From Bryobacterales bacterium (GTDB taxonomy: Bacteria > Acidobacteriota > Terriglobia > Bryobacterales > Bryobacteraceae), in assembly GCA_019261985.1 (NCBI GenBank), contig JAFAQY010000061.1, forward strand, positions 1 through 39,712: 39,712 nt of DNA, in the 5' to 3' direction. Shown piece by piece: positions 32,036 to 38,872 of the stretch. The number at the start of each line of letters is the position of its first letter. Position 1 is the stretch's first letter. The notes beneath the pieces are model-generated. The model searched no databases. It was not told where the DNA came from and worked only from the letters and a program-made list of their open reading frames with translations. A program made the position numbers and the translations under genes.

Positions 32036-32903
32036 ATTTCGCGACGTAACGTTACCGCCGCTCCAACGCTTTCGAGCGCAAGCGCCGGCGGGCGTCATCA
32101 TCGGCCTGATCGGCGAACAAGGGTCCGGAATCGAGCGGCTAATCAAGATGGCTTCCGGGACGGCTCGCCCGGAGGAAGGCGACATCGAAGCTGATAACGT
32201 CATCGCGCTCGATCAGCCTTTCGCCGCCATGGATGCGGTGGCAAGGGCACGCGCGCTTATCGATATGGACGAGCGCCGCAGAGCGGGAGCCACAATCCTG
32301 CTCGCTTCGCACGACATCTCGTTGCTCGAAGTGCTCAGCGATGAAATCTGGTGGCTCGACGGCGGGCGTTTGGCCGCAAAAGGCGATCCCAAAGAGACCG
32401 CCGCGAAATACCGGGCGCATGTCGCCGAGCGCGTGCGCTGCTGGGGTAACAACATATCGCAGCGCCTTGCGCCGTCATTCCGCCGCGGCGACGGGAGAGC
32501 GAAGGTTCTCTCCCTGGAAACGCTGGGCGCGGATGAAAAGCCGACAATTGTTTGGAAGAGCGGCGAGATGGTGAGCGTGCGGGCGGTGATCCGGTTCCGT
32601 GAAGCGGCGAATAACCCGGTGTTCGGCCTCATGATCCGCACGCAGATCGGTTTCGAAGTTTACGGAACCAATACGGAATTGGAGCACGTCAACACGGGCA
32701 ATTGCGCGTCCGGGGACACTCGTACTGTCGTCTTCGCGTTCCGATGCGATTTGTGCCCCCGCGCATACACGTTGACGCTTGCATCGCACGACGCGGACGG
32801 CACTGCGCACGATTGGCTTGATGACGCCGTTGCAATTACAGTGACGGATGAGCGTTACACGGCCGGAGTGGCAAATCTGCGCGCTAAAGTGACGGTGGCT
32901 TAG
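32025..32903 (+). CDS. Degenerate ABC ATPase with C-terminal Wzt domain
   Basis: 292 residues, GTG start at 32025 overlapping the beta-helix gene. Residues 1-135 are a shortened ABC ATPase: the P-loop is GEQGSGIERL (30-39) with no Lys-Ser/Thr, the Q-loop and LSGGQ signature segment are missing, and only ATILLASHDISLLEVLSDEI (H-loop His96) and WWLDGGRLAAKGDP remain. Residues ~150-292 form a Wzt-type carbohydrate-binding domain: VVIRFREA-like strand, FGLMIRTQIGFEVYGTNTEL and RCDLCPRAYTLTLASHDADG, VITVTDERYTAGVANLR-like end. Wzt domains pick the terminus of O-antigen for export. ATP hydrolysis here looks impossible. A sugar-binding role is inferred. No membrane partner gene is adjacent. Confidence 0.8.
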   Translation: MPIEFRDVTLPPLQRFRAQAPAGVIIGLIGEQGSGIERLIKMASGTARPEEGDIEADNVIALDQPFAAMDAVARARALIDMDERRRAGATILLASHDISLLEVLSDEIWWLDGGRLAAKGDPKETAAKYRAHVAERVRCWGNNISQRLAPSFRRGDGRAKVLSLETLGADEKPTIVWKSGEMVSVRAVIRFREAANNPVFGLMIRTQIGFEVYGTNTELEHVNTGNCASGDTRTVVFAFRCDLCPRAYTLTLASHDADGTAHDWLDDAVAITVTDERYTAGVANLRAKVTVA

Positions 32904-33012
32904 TGGGGCAGGATGCCATCCTGCGCGCGATTGCCAATCGCGCTGGGCCGCTTTAGTAACACGTCGGCAGGCGTGTTGGGCAACCCGCCGCAGGTTTGGC
33001 AACCTGCCCCAC
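32903..33012. repeat. Composite palindromic repeat with terminal inverted repeats, copy 7
   Basis: It begins GTGGGGCAGG and ends CCTGCCCCAC, a 10-bp terminal inverted repeat over 110 bases. Inside are GCAGGAT-GCC-ATCCTGC, GCGCGATT-GCC-AATCGCGC and a partial GGGTTGCC/GGCAACCC-type module. It starts on the last base of the Wzt-like stop codon. Confidence 0.8.
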
Positions 33013-33035
33013 ATGCGGAAGCTGTTTAACTATTT

Positions 33036-33899
33036 CTATTTACCAACCAGGTGTGTTTCGTCCCGGTCGTTTTCCGCACACACGAATTCGATCAATTCGG
33101 TATCGGCCATGATGCGCTGATGCACCGTGACAGTCCACGGCTTCGTGTAAGCTTTGGGGTCGTCGATCGTAATCTCGATCTCCAAATGACCGAAATCGGG
33201 GCGGCGGAAGCGCTCGATGGTTTTCCCCGATTCCGTCAGCGTACTGCCTTCGACATCCAGCCAGCCGAGATCGCGATACCCGGAGCTCTCCACCACTAGC
33301 GTGTCGCCTTCCCAATGGCCCACCGAATAGCCGTACCACCACGGCTGCGGATCTTTTGGCAGCGTGCGGCCGTCGGTGAAAATCTGCCGCAGGCCCGAAT
33401 TCGCCTCGTAAATGATGACGGTCACATCCGGCGTCTGGACCATTTTCCGCGGCTGTCCATGCGTGTGAAGCTGCATGATGCCGAGCGGAAGACAATGGGC
33501 ATCGGGATTATCCAGGCTGTTCGTCGCGACGCGCTCGCGGTGCAACTCCGCCGCCCACGGCTGAAATGGGAGGCCGTCTTTGAACGACGCTCCGAGATTC
33601 CAGAACTGGCTTTGCCGTACGGCTAATGGAATAATCTCGGGCTTTTCTCCAGGCTGCGGAGCCCGCGGTGGCGCTGGCGCGGGCGTCCCTGGCGGACGCA
33701 TGTAAGCCCAAACGCCGCTTAAATCCGGCTTTCCATCGGGTGTTCGTGGCGTCGGCCCGGAAAGGTCCGGCTTTCCGTCCGAAGTCCTGGCTGTTCCCGC
33801 GCCGCGATAATCCGGCCACTGTGCGCACGAGAAGGGAGCGCACGCCAGAAGCGCTGTAACCACCGTGCCGCGAAGTTTTAACGTCACCATTGCTTTCAT
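33036..33899 (-). CDS. Exported family protein of unknown function (paralogue of the 18918 gene)
   Basis: 287 residues. ATG 33899 gives a signal peptide (LRGTVVTALLACAPFSCAQ). After a repeated SDGKPDLSG / PDGKPDLSGVW segment the body matches the 18918 protein block by block: NPDAHCLPLGIM, QTPDVTVIIYEANSGLRQIF, TDGRTLPKDPQPWWYG, SVGHWEGDTLVVESSGYRD and EITIDDPKAYTKPWTVTV. The two differ in the N-terminal third. It ends in AENDRDETHLVGK, comparable to QENQRDTQHLVG in the other. It has no known function. It lies 31 bases after the methyltransferase gene in the same direction and may be its downstream neighbour in one transcript. Confidence 0.8.
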   Translation of the reverse strand: MKAMVTLKLRGTVVTALLACAPFSCAQWPDYRGAGTARTSDGKPDLSGPTPRTPDGKPDLSGVWAYMRPPGTPAPAPPRAPQPGEKPEIIPLAVRQSQFWNLGASFKDGLPFQPWAAELHRERVATNSLDNPDAHCLPLGIMQLHTHGQPRKMVQTPDVTVIIYEANSGLRQIFTDGRTLPKDPQPWWYGYSVGHWEGDTLVVESSGYRDLGWLDVEGSTLTESGKTIERFRRPDFGHLEIEITIDDPKAYTKPWTVTVHQRIMADTELIEFVCAENDRDETHLVGK

Positions 33900-33929
33900 C
33901 AAAATACTGCGCAGTTGCCTGGCTGTCAA

Positions 33930-34643
33930 TCAACGGCGCCGCGCATAATACCGCCAACCGAGCCATTTCGGTCCGGCCATGGAATCCTCTGCGATTGCGA
34001 GAACTTCGGCTCCATTCGCCCGCAGGAGCGCGGTCACGCGTTTCTTAGAAATTCCGTGCATTTCCATTACATCTGCGCGGCGAAGCAGTGTCCGCATGAG
34101 AAATCCATAGAGTGTATGGGTAAGCCAATCCTTCCTGTTACGGTACCGGTCCGGGAGCTGGAATACCAACAGCCCTTGTGGATGCACGATGCGAATGAGC
34201 TCCGCGAGATAGGCTCGAATGTGGCGGCGCGGCAAGTGCTGAAGCGTAATGCAGGAATAGACCAGATCGAAGGCGCCGTCGGAGAACGCTCGCAGATTGC
34301 TACTGGCGTTTAAAACATAGCGGCACCGTTTGCCGTACTGGTTGTAGGCTCTGGCAGCCTCAATCATCGCGGGAGCGATGTCCACGCCGATGACGTCGTC
34401 GAAATAATCGCAAAAGGCCTGCGTCGCTCGCCCCACGCCACAGCCCAAATCCAGCGCGCAATGTCGTCTCGAGGGAGCGTTGAATTTTGCGGCTTGCTCC
34501 ATCACGCCGGCGGCCTCGTTCCGGCCGCTGGCGAAAAACTCCGCCTCGTTCCATCCGCCATTGCGCTTTTCGGGGTCCGTCAGGATCGCCCAAAGGGGAT
34601 CGGTGCGGGCCAGCTCATTCCATTGATCGCGTTGAGATCGCAT
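33930..34643 (-). CDS. Class I SAM-dependent methyltransferase (with N-terminal extension)
   Basis: 237 residues. CALDLGCGVGRATQAF is the SAM-binding motif I, VIGVDIAPAMIEAARAYN motif II with the acidic ribose-binding residue, and FDLVYSCITLQHLPRR motif post-II; VHPQGLLVFQLPDRYRNRKD closes the core. The N-terminal ~50 residues (WNELARTDPLWAILTDPEKR) and the last segment are typical of natural-product and lipid methyltransferases. The acceptor is unknown. The ATG at 34643 is five bases from the preceding stop, so it is the last or second-last gene of the fabF-etf unit. Confidence 0.88.
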   Translation of the reverse strand: MRSQRDQWNELARTDPLWAILTDPEKRNGGWNEAEFFASGRNEAAGVMEQAAKFNAPSRRHCALDLGCGVGRATQAFCDYFDDVIGVDIAPAMIEAARAYNQYGKRCRYVLNASSNLRAFSDGAFDLVYSCITLQHLPRRHIRAYLAELIRIVHPQGLLVFQLPDRYRNRKDWLTHTLYGFLMRTLLRRADVMEMHGISKKRVTALLRANGAEVLAIAEDSMAGPKWLGWRYYARRR

Positions 34644-34648
34644 GGGCT

Positions 34649-35281
34649 TTACGGCTTACGCAGCCACAAGTAGCAATGATTGCCGATGCGCCCGGCGCGG
34701 CTGCTATTCACGAAGAAAAGATCCAGATAGCGCAGCGGAAACAGCAGCCATCCGAGCACTCCGTGCGCGAGGGCGCGCCATAGGCGCCACGGCAGCCACA
34801 GCTTCGCATATTCAATCGCGAAGACCAGCATCGTAGCCGTGGGACCCGTTCGCCAGCCTTCGGCCGCGATTTCGAATCGCCCGCGCGCCAGCTCCTTCAA
34901 GCCGTCCAACGTGAACCGGCGGTAATCGCGCGGGTATTCGTGGAAAGGATGGCAGAACGGAGTCACCAAGTGCGCGTGGCCGCCGCGCGCGAGCACGCGT
35001 TCGATTTCCGAGATCACGCGCTCGGGATGGCGCACGTGCTCGAGAACTGCATCGCACTCCACGCGCGTGAAAAGATTCGACGGGAACGGCATTTGCTCGG
35101 CATCCGCGACGATGTCCACGCCGGGAACCAGCAAAATGTCGAGGTTCACGTACCCGGGCACACGGCGGTTTGCGCCGCCTATATACAAATTCCGGCGGCC
35201 CAATGGAAAATTGCGAGGCTCATGCGGATTGTGAATTAACGGAAGCGGCGGCTCAAAAATCTTCAGCAGGCCGCGCTTCAA
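34649..35281 (-). CDS. Methyltransferase type 11-like protein with C-terminal membrane-associated tail
   Basis: 210 residues from TTG 35281, whose last bases overlap the etfA stop (TTGA). It begins FEPPLPLIHNPHEPRNFPLG; the nucleotide-binding motif is atypical (NLYIGGANRRVPGYVNLDIL) as in the group that methylates predicted glycan or lipid substrates. VECDAVLEHVRHPERVISEI and LARGGHAHLVTPFCHPFHEY are the family's later motifs. A hydrophobic stretch near the end (YAKLWLPWRLWRALAHGVLG) may touch the membrane. The open frame extends far upstream inside etfA, but homology starts at the TTG. The substrate is unknown. Confidence 0.82.
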   Translation of the reverse strand: MKRGLLKIFEPPLPLIHNPHEPRNFPLGRRNLYIGGANRRVPGYVNLDILLVPGVDIVADAEQMPFPSNLFTRVECDAVLEHVRHPERVISEIERVLARGGHAHLVTPFCHPFHEYPRDYRRFTLDGLKELARGRFEIAAEGWRTGPTATMLVFAIEYAKLWLPWRLWRALAHGVLGWLLFPLRYLDLFFVNSSRAGRIGNHCYLWLRKP

Positions 35282-36255
35282 GACTTGCTTTTCCCGAGCT
35301 CTTGCACCAATGCGGGCACCACCTCGAACAAGTCTCCCACGATGCCGTAGTCGGCGACTTCGAAGATCGGCGCGTCCTTGTCCCTGTTGATGGCCACGAT
35401 CGTCTTCGAACCCTTCATGCCCACCAGGTGCTGAATGGCTCCCGAGATTCCGACTGCAACGTAAACCTTGGGCGAAACAGTCTGGCCGGAGCTGCCCACC
35501 TGCCGCTCCATCGGCAGCCAGCCGGCGTCGCAAATCGGCCGGGAAGCGGCGAGTTCACCGCCGATAGCTTGGGCCAGTTGCTCCACAATCGGAATCTTAT
35601 CCTTATCGCCGATCCCGCGCCCGACGGAAACGATAATATTCGCGGCGCTCAGGTCCACCCCACGCGCCGATTCGCGGAAGGGCGGCTCCGGCTTCTGCCG
35701 GATTTGCGAAGGCTGCAGCGGAGGCTCGAACGTCTCGACCGGAGCCGAGCCGGACTGGAGATTATCCGCTCGCCATGCGCCCGCCTGCAGCGATGCGAAA
35801 TGCGGTCCGGAACCCCGCGGACGTACGTCGGCGTTCAGCTTGCCCTGAAATAGCTGGCGAACGAACACCGGCCCGCCGTCCTCAACGCGCGCGGCCACGG
35901 CATCGCTTATCAACACGCATCCGAAACGGGTTGCCAGCTTCGGCGCGAAATCGCGTGTTTGATACGTATGCGGGAACAGGACCAGCGCGGGATTTGCGCG
36001 CCGTATGAGAGCTTCGAACGCGGCAGCATATCCATCCGCGGTGTAGTCATTGAGTAGCGGATGCTCGACAGCCCAAACCCTCGCGGCTTGCTTGGCGGCC
36101 GCCTCCGGCGCGATGGCGGCGACGCCGGAGCCGGCTACGGCGGCTTCGACTTCCGTGCCAAGGGCCGCCGCGATCTCCTGAGCCGCGGCGAATGTCTCCC
36201 AAGACATGCGGTGCCATTTGCCGCCTTGCTGTTCGAGTACCGCAAGTACGCTCAT
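35278..36255 (-). CDS. etfA: Electron transfer flavoprotein alpha subunit
   Basis: 325 residues from ATG 36255. The C-terminal FAD domain is clear: SVGRGIGDKDKIPIVEQLAQ, SRPICDAGWLPMERQVGSSG, QTVSPKVYVAVGISGAIQHL and GSKTIVAINRDKDAPIFEVA, followed by DYGIVGDLFEVVPAL. The N-terminal domain starts with SVLAVLEQQGGKWHRMSWET. EtfAB passes electrons from acyl-CoA dehydrogenases to the quinone pool or bifurcates them. It follows etfB after a 121-base gap containing a repeat copy; the methyltransferase start overlaps its stop. Confidence 0.95.
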   Translation of the reverse strand: MSVLAVLEQQGGKWHRMSWETFAAAQEIAAALGTEVEAAVAGSGVAAIAPEAAAKQAARVWAVEHPLLNDYTADGYAAAFEALIRRANPALVLFPHTYQTRDFAPKLATRFGCVLISDAVAARVEDGGPVFVRQLFQGKLNADVRPRGSGPHFASLQAGAWRADNLQSGSAPVETFEPPLQPSQIRQKPEPPFRESARGVDLSAANIIVSVGRGIGDKDKIPIVEQLAQAIGGELAASRPICDAGWLPMERQVGSSGQTVSPKVYVAVGISGAIQHLVGMKGSKTIVAINRDKDAPIFEVADYGIVGDLFEVVPALVQELGKSKS

Positions 36256-36271
36256 ATCGAAGAAACCCCAT

Positions 36272-36363
36272 TGGTGGAGCAGGCTTCAGCCTGCGACCCG
36301 GGTTTTAGCCCGGGTCCGGACGGGGACTTAAGTCCCCGTGGCGGGCTAAAGCCCGCTCCACCA
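36272..36363. repeat. Composite palindromic repeat inside the etfB-etfA gap, copy 8
   Basis: Starts TGGTGGAGC and ends GCTCCACCA (9-bp terminal inverted repeat). Inside are GCAGGC-TTCA-GCCTGC, GACCCGGG-TTTTAG-CCCGGGTC, CGGGGACTTAAGTCCCCG (perfect) and a GCGGGCTAAAGCCCGC (perfect), so four nested or consecutive palindromes fill 92 bases. It lies between two genes that should be co-expressed. Confidence 0.8.
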
Positions 36364-36376
36364 CACGTTCCGCTCG

Positions 36377-37147
36377 TCATAACACCCGAGCCTCGAATCT
36401 AAGTTTTTCCACCAATTTGGCCGCCGCGGCTTTCGCGTCGCCTTCCAATATTTGCGCCTGCTTCGTTTTCTGCGGCGTATGGACCTTTTCAATCGTAAGC
36501 GTCGCAGGCGGCGCGCCGCCGAGATCCGCTAAGCTGAGAGACTTTATCTCTTTCGTCCGGGCCTTCTTGATCCCCATCAAGGTCGCATAGCGAAGTTTTT
36601 TGATGCCGCTTTGAATCGTAAGAATCGCGGGCAGCGGCATATCGATGTGCTGGAACCATCCATCTTCTAGCTCCCGCTTCACGCGGATACCGGACCCGTT
36701 AATCTCGGCATTCATGATGATCGTCGAATGCGGCAGCCCCAGCAACTCCGCCATAACGACTCCGGTCTGGCCGTAGCCGAGGTCATCGGATTGGAGGCCG
36801 GTGAGAATCAAATCGGGGTTTTCCGGCTTAGCCGCCGCCGCAAGCAACCGAGCCACACCGAGCCCGTCGAGAGCCGCTATGTTTTCGTCTTCAATGTGAA
36901 TCGCACGGTCCGCGCCCTTGGCCAGAGCCTCGCGAATGCTGCTCTGCGCCCTCGCCGGACCGGCGCACAGCGCCACCACTTCGCCGCCGTGCTTTTCCTT
37001 CAACTGCAGCGCTTCTTCCAGCGCGTAGGCATCCGGTTCGTTGATCTCGAAAGTGAGGCCGCTTTCATCGATCCACCGCCCCGATGCATCCGGCCGCAAT
37101 TGCGAGTCGCGCACCGGCACCTGCTTGATGGCGGCCAGGATTTTCAT
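36377..37147 (-). CDS. etfB: Electron transfer flavoprotein beta subunit
   Basis: 256 residues from ATG 37147. KILAAIKQVPVRDSQLRPDA, FEINEPDAYALEEALQLKEK, EVVALCAGPARAQSSIREAL and KGADRAIHIED are the EtfB nucleotide-binding domain blocks; GLQSDDLGYGQTGVVMAELL follows and LPAILTIQSGIKKLRYATLM GIKKARTKEI is the C-terminal anchoring segment. It binds AMP and sits against EtfA. Its ATG is 19 bases after the fabF stop, inside the tandem duplication described separately, which also supplies its upstream region. Confidence 0.95.
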   Translation of the reverse strand: MKILAAIKQVPVRDSQLRPDASGRWIDESGLTFEINEPDAYALEEALQLKEKHGGEVVALCAGPARAQSSIREALAKGADRAIHIEDENIAALDGLGVARLLAAAAKPENPDLILTGLQSDDLGYGQTGVVMAELLGLPHSTIIMNAEINGSGIRVKRELEDGWFQHIDMPLPAILTIQSGIKKLRYATLMGIKKARTKEIKSLSLADLGGAPPATLTIEKVHTPQKTKQAQILEGDAKAAAAKLVEKLRFEARVL

Positions 37148-37150
37148 CGT

Positions 37151-37192
37151 TCAATTTTCTTAAAAATCATTGCTCAATTTTCTTAAAAATCA
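37151..37192. repeat. 23-base tandem duplication at the fabF-etfB junction
   Basis: TCAATTTTCTTAAAAATCA occurs at 37151-37169 and again at 37174-37192, a 23-base period. One copy encodes the end of FabF (IFKKIEQ), the other spans the fabF stop and the leader before etfB. It looks like a recent slippage duplication. Confidence 0.85.
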
Positions 37193-38408
37193 AGCATCCG
37201 TTCGTGCCGCCGAATCCAAACGAGTTGGAAAGCGCGTATTCGATCGGCATGGGGCGCGCCTTGTTGGGCACGTAGTCTAGATCGCACTCGGGGTCGGGCG
37301 TTTCGTAGTTGATGGTTGGCGGAGCAATCTGATCGCGGATCGCCAGAATCACTATTCCCGCCTCCAGGCCGCCGGCTCCGCCAAGCAGGTGGCCGGTCAT
37401 GGATTTGGTCGAGCTCACGGCCAATTTGTAAGCGTGATCCCCGAACGCGCGTTTCATGGCGATGGTCTCAATTTGGTCGCCCAACGGAGTTGAAGTGCCA
37501 TGAGCGTTGATGTAATCGATCTGCTCGGGCCGCAGCCCGGCATCGGCCAATGCATTCCGCATCACGCGATAGGCGCCATCGGCGTCCTCGGACGGCGAGG
37601 TAATGTGAAAGGCATCGCTGCTCATACCGTATCCTACGATCTCGGCCAGAATCTTCACACCCCTGCGGCGGGCATGCTCATACTCTTCTAAGATCAGGAT
37701 TCCCGCGCCTTCCCCGACCACGAACCCATCGCGATCGCGGTCCCAGGGCCGCGAGGCCCGGCAGGGATCGTCATTGCGCTGCGATAGCGCGCGCATGGCG
37801 GCGAATCCGCCGACGCCCATTGGAGTAACGGCTGCTTCGGCGCCTCCGCAGATCATCACGTCCGCTTCCCCTCTCTGGATCATGCGGTACGAATCGCCGA
37901 CGGAATGCGCGCTGGTTGTGCACGCCGTGGCGGTGGCGGAATTCGGCCCCTTGGCGCCTGTTCGAATCGACACCCAACCCGAAGCCAGATTGATAATTGT
38001 TGCGGGAATGAAAAACGGCGAGATGCGGCTGGGGCCTTTTTCGAGCAGGATTTTATGCTCGCGCTCGATCACCTCGAACCCGCCGATGCCGCTGCCGATG
38101 AGAACTCCCGTGCGCTCGGCTTGATCGGGGTTAACTTCAAACCCGGAAGACTGGAGCGCGAACTCAGTCGCCGCGATGGCGAACTGAATAAACCGCCCCA
38201 TCTTCTTTATTTCTTTTTTCTCGATGTACTGCGCCGGGTCGAAATTCAACACCTCGCCCGCGATACGGCATGCGAACTGCGAGGGGTCAAACGCCGTAAT
38301 GGTGCGGATGCCGCTGACGCCCTTTTTCAGGGCTTCCCAGGACGCCTCCGTCCCGGTGCCCACCGACGACAGAAGACCGACGCCGGTAACTACAACTCTA
38401 CGCTCCAA
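37167..38408 (-). CDS. fabF: Beta-ketoacyl-ACP synthase II
   Basis: 413 residues from TTG 38408, with AGGA eight bases upstream. RRVVVTGVGLLSSVGTGTEA opens the thiolase fold. The catalytic triad is visible: Cys163 in TATACTTSAHSVG, His303 in INAHGTSTPLGD and His340 in STKSMTGHLLGGAG (with Lys335). SNSFGFGGTN near the end is the gating loop. It extends acyl-ACP by two carbons using malonyl-ACP. It sits directly after acpP in the usual order, and etfB follows. Length and motifs are standard. Confidence 0.96.
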   Translation of the reverse strand: MERRVVVTGVGLLSSVGTGTEASWEALKKGVSGIRTITAFDPSQFACRIAGEVLNFDPAQYIEKKEIKKMGRFIQFAIAATEFALQSSGFEVNPDQAERTGVLIGSGIGGFEVIEREHKILLEKGPSRISPFFIPATIINLASGWVSIRTGAKGPNSATATACTTSAHSVGDSYRMIQRGEADVMICGGAEAAVTPMGVGGFAAMRALSQRNDDPCRASRPWDRDRDGFVVGEGAGILILEEYEHARRRGVKILAEIVGYGMSSDAFHITSPSEDADGAYRVMRNALADAGLRPEQIDYINAHGTSTPLGDQIETIAMKRAFGDHAYKLAVSSTKSMTGHLLGGAGGLEAGIVILAIRDQIAPPTINYETPDPECDLDYVPNKARPMPIEYALSNSFGFGGTNGCLIFKKIEQ

Positions 38409-38427
38409 TCAGAATTCCTAACGGCGG

Positions 38428-38661
38428 CTACTTTTTCTTGGACTCGATGTAATCAATCGCATCCTTAACGGTCACGATCTTCTCGGCATCTTCGTCGGGA
38501 ATGTCGATATCGAAGGCTTCCTCGAACGCCATCACCAGCTCGACAATATCGAGCGAATCGGCGCCGAGGTCATCGACGAAGCTCGCCGTGGGGTCGACTT
38601 GGGCCTCATCGACGCCCAACTGCTCGACGATGATCTGTTTCACCTTCTGCTCAACGGACAT
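38428..38661 (-). CDS. acpP: Acyl carrier protein
   Basis: 77 residues from ATG 38661 with GGAGGG about six bases upstream. [20 protein letters not shown] holds the phosphopantetheine attachment Ser36 (DSL motif); the sequence is acidic with the normal four-helix pattern and ends [20 protein letters not shown]. It carries acyl chains in fatty acid synthesis. It is the first gene of the unit, 19 bases before fabF. Confidence 0.97.
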   Translation of the reverse strand: MSVEQKVKQIIVEQLGVDEAQVDPTASFVDDLGADSLDIVELVMAFEEAFDIDIPDEDAEKIVTVKDAIDYIESKKK

Positions 38662-38752
38662 GCACCCTCCAACAGTAAAGTCCTACAAAACCATTGATTT
38701 TACCGGGAAACACTAGGGTACCGCAACTTTTTTCGGAACTTTAGGTGCATGA

Positions 38753-38866
38753 GTGGGGCAGGATGCCATCCTGCGGCGGGTTGCCATTGCCAGCCCGCCT
38801 GGCGATCTTTCCAAAGGCCGCCCAGCGCGATTCGCAATCGCGCGCAGGTTTCGCAACCTGCCCCAC
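38753..38866. repeat. Composite palindromic repeat with terminal inverted repeats, copy 9
   Basis: Starts GTGGGGCAGG and ends CCTGCCCCAC over 114 bases. Inside are GCAGGAT-GCC-ATCCTGC, a GCGGGTTGCC...GCCCGCC module and GCGCGATT-CGC-AATCGCGC. It lies upstream of acpP and just after the multicopper oxidase stop codon; the acpP promoter must lie between it and 38661 or within it. Confidence 0.8.
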
Positions 38867-38872
38867 AGGGTG

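Noticed and set aside
32903-33012. CRISPR array as an explanation of the repeated hairpins
   Set aside because: Copies are single, kilobases apart, palindromic and without regular spacers; no cas genes in the window.
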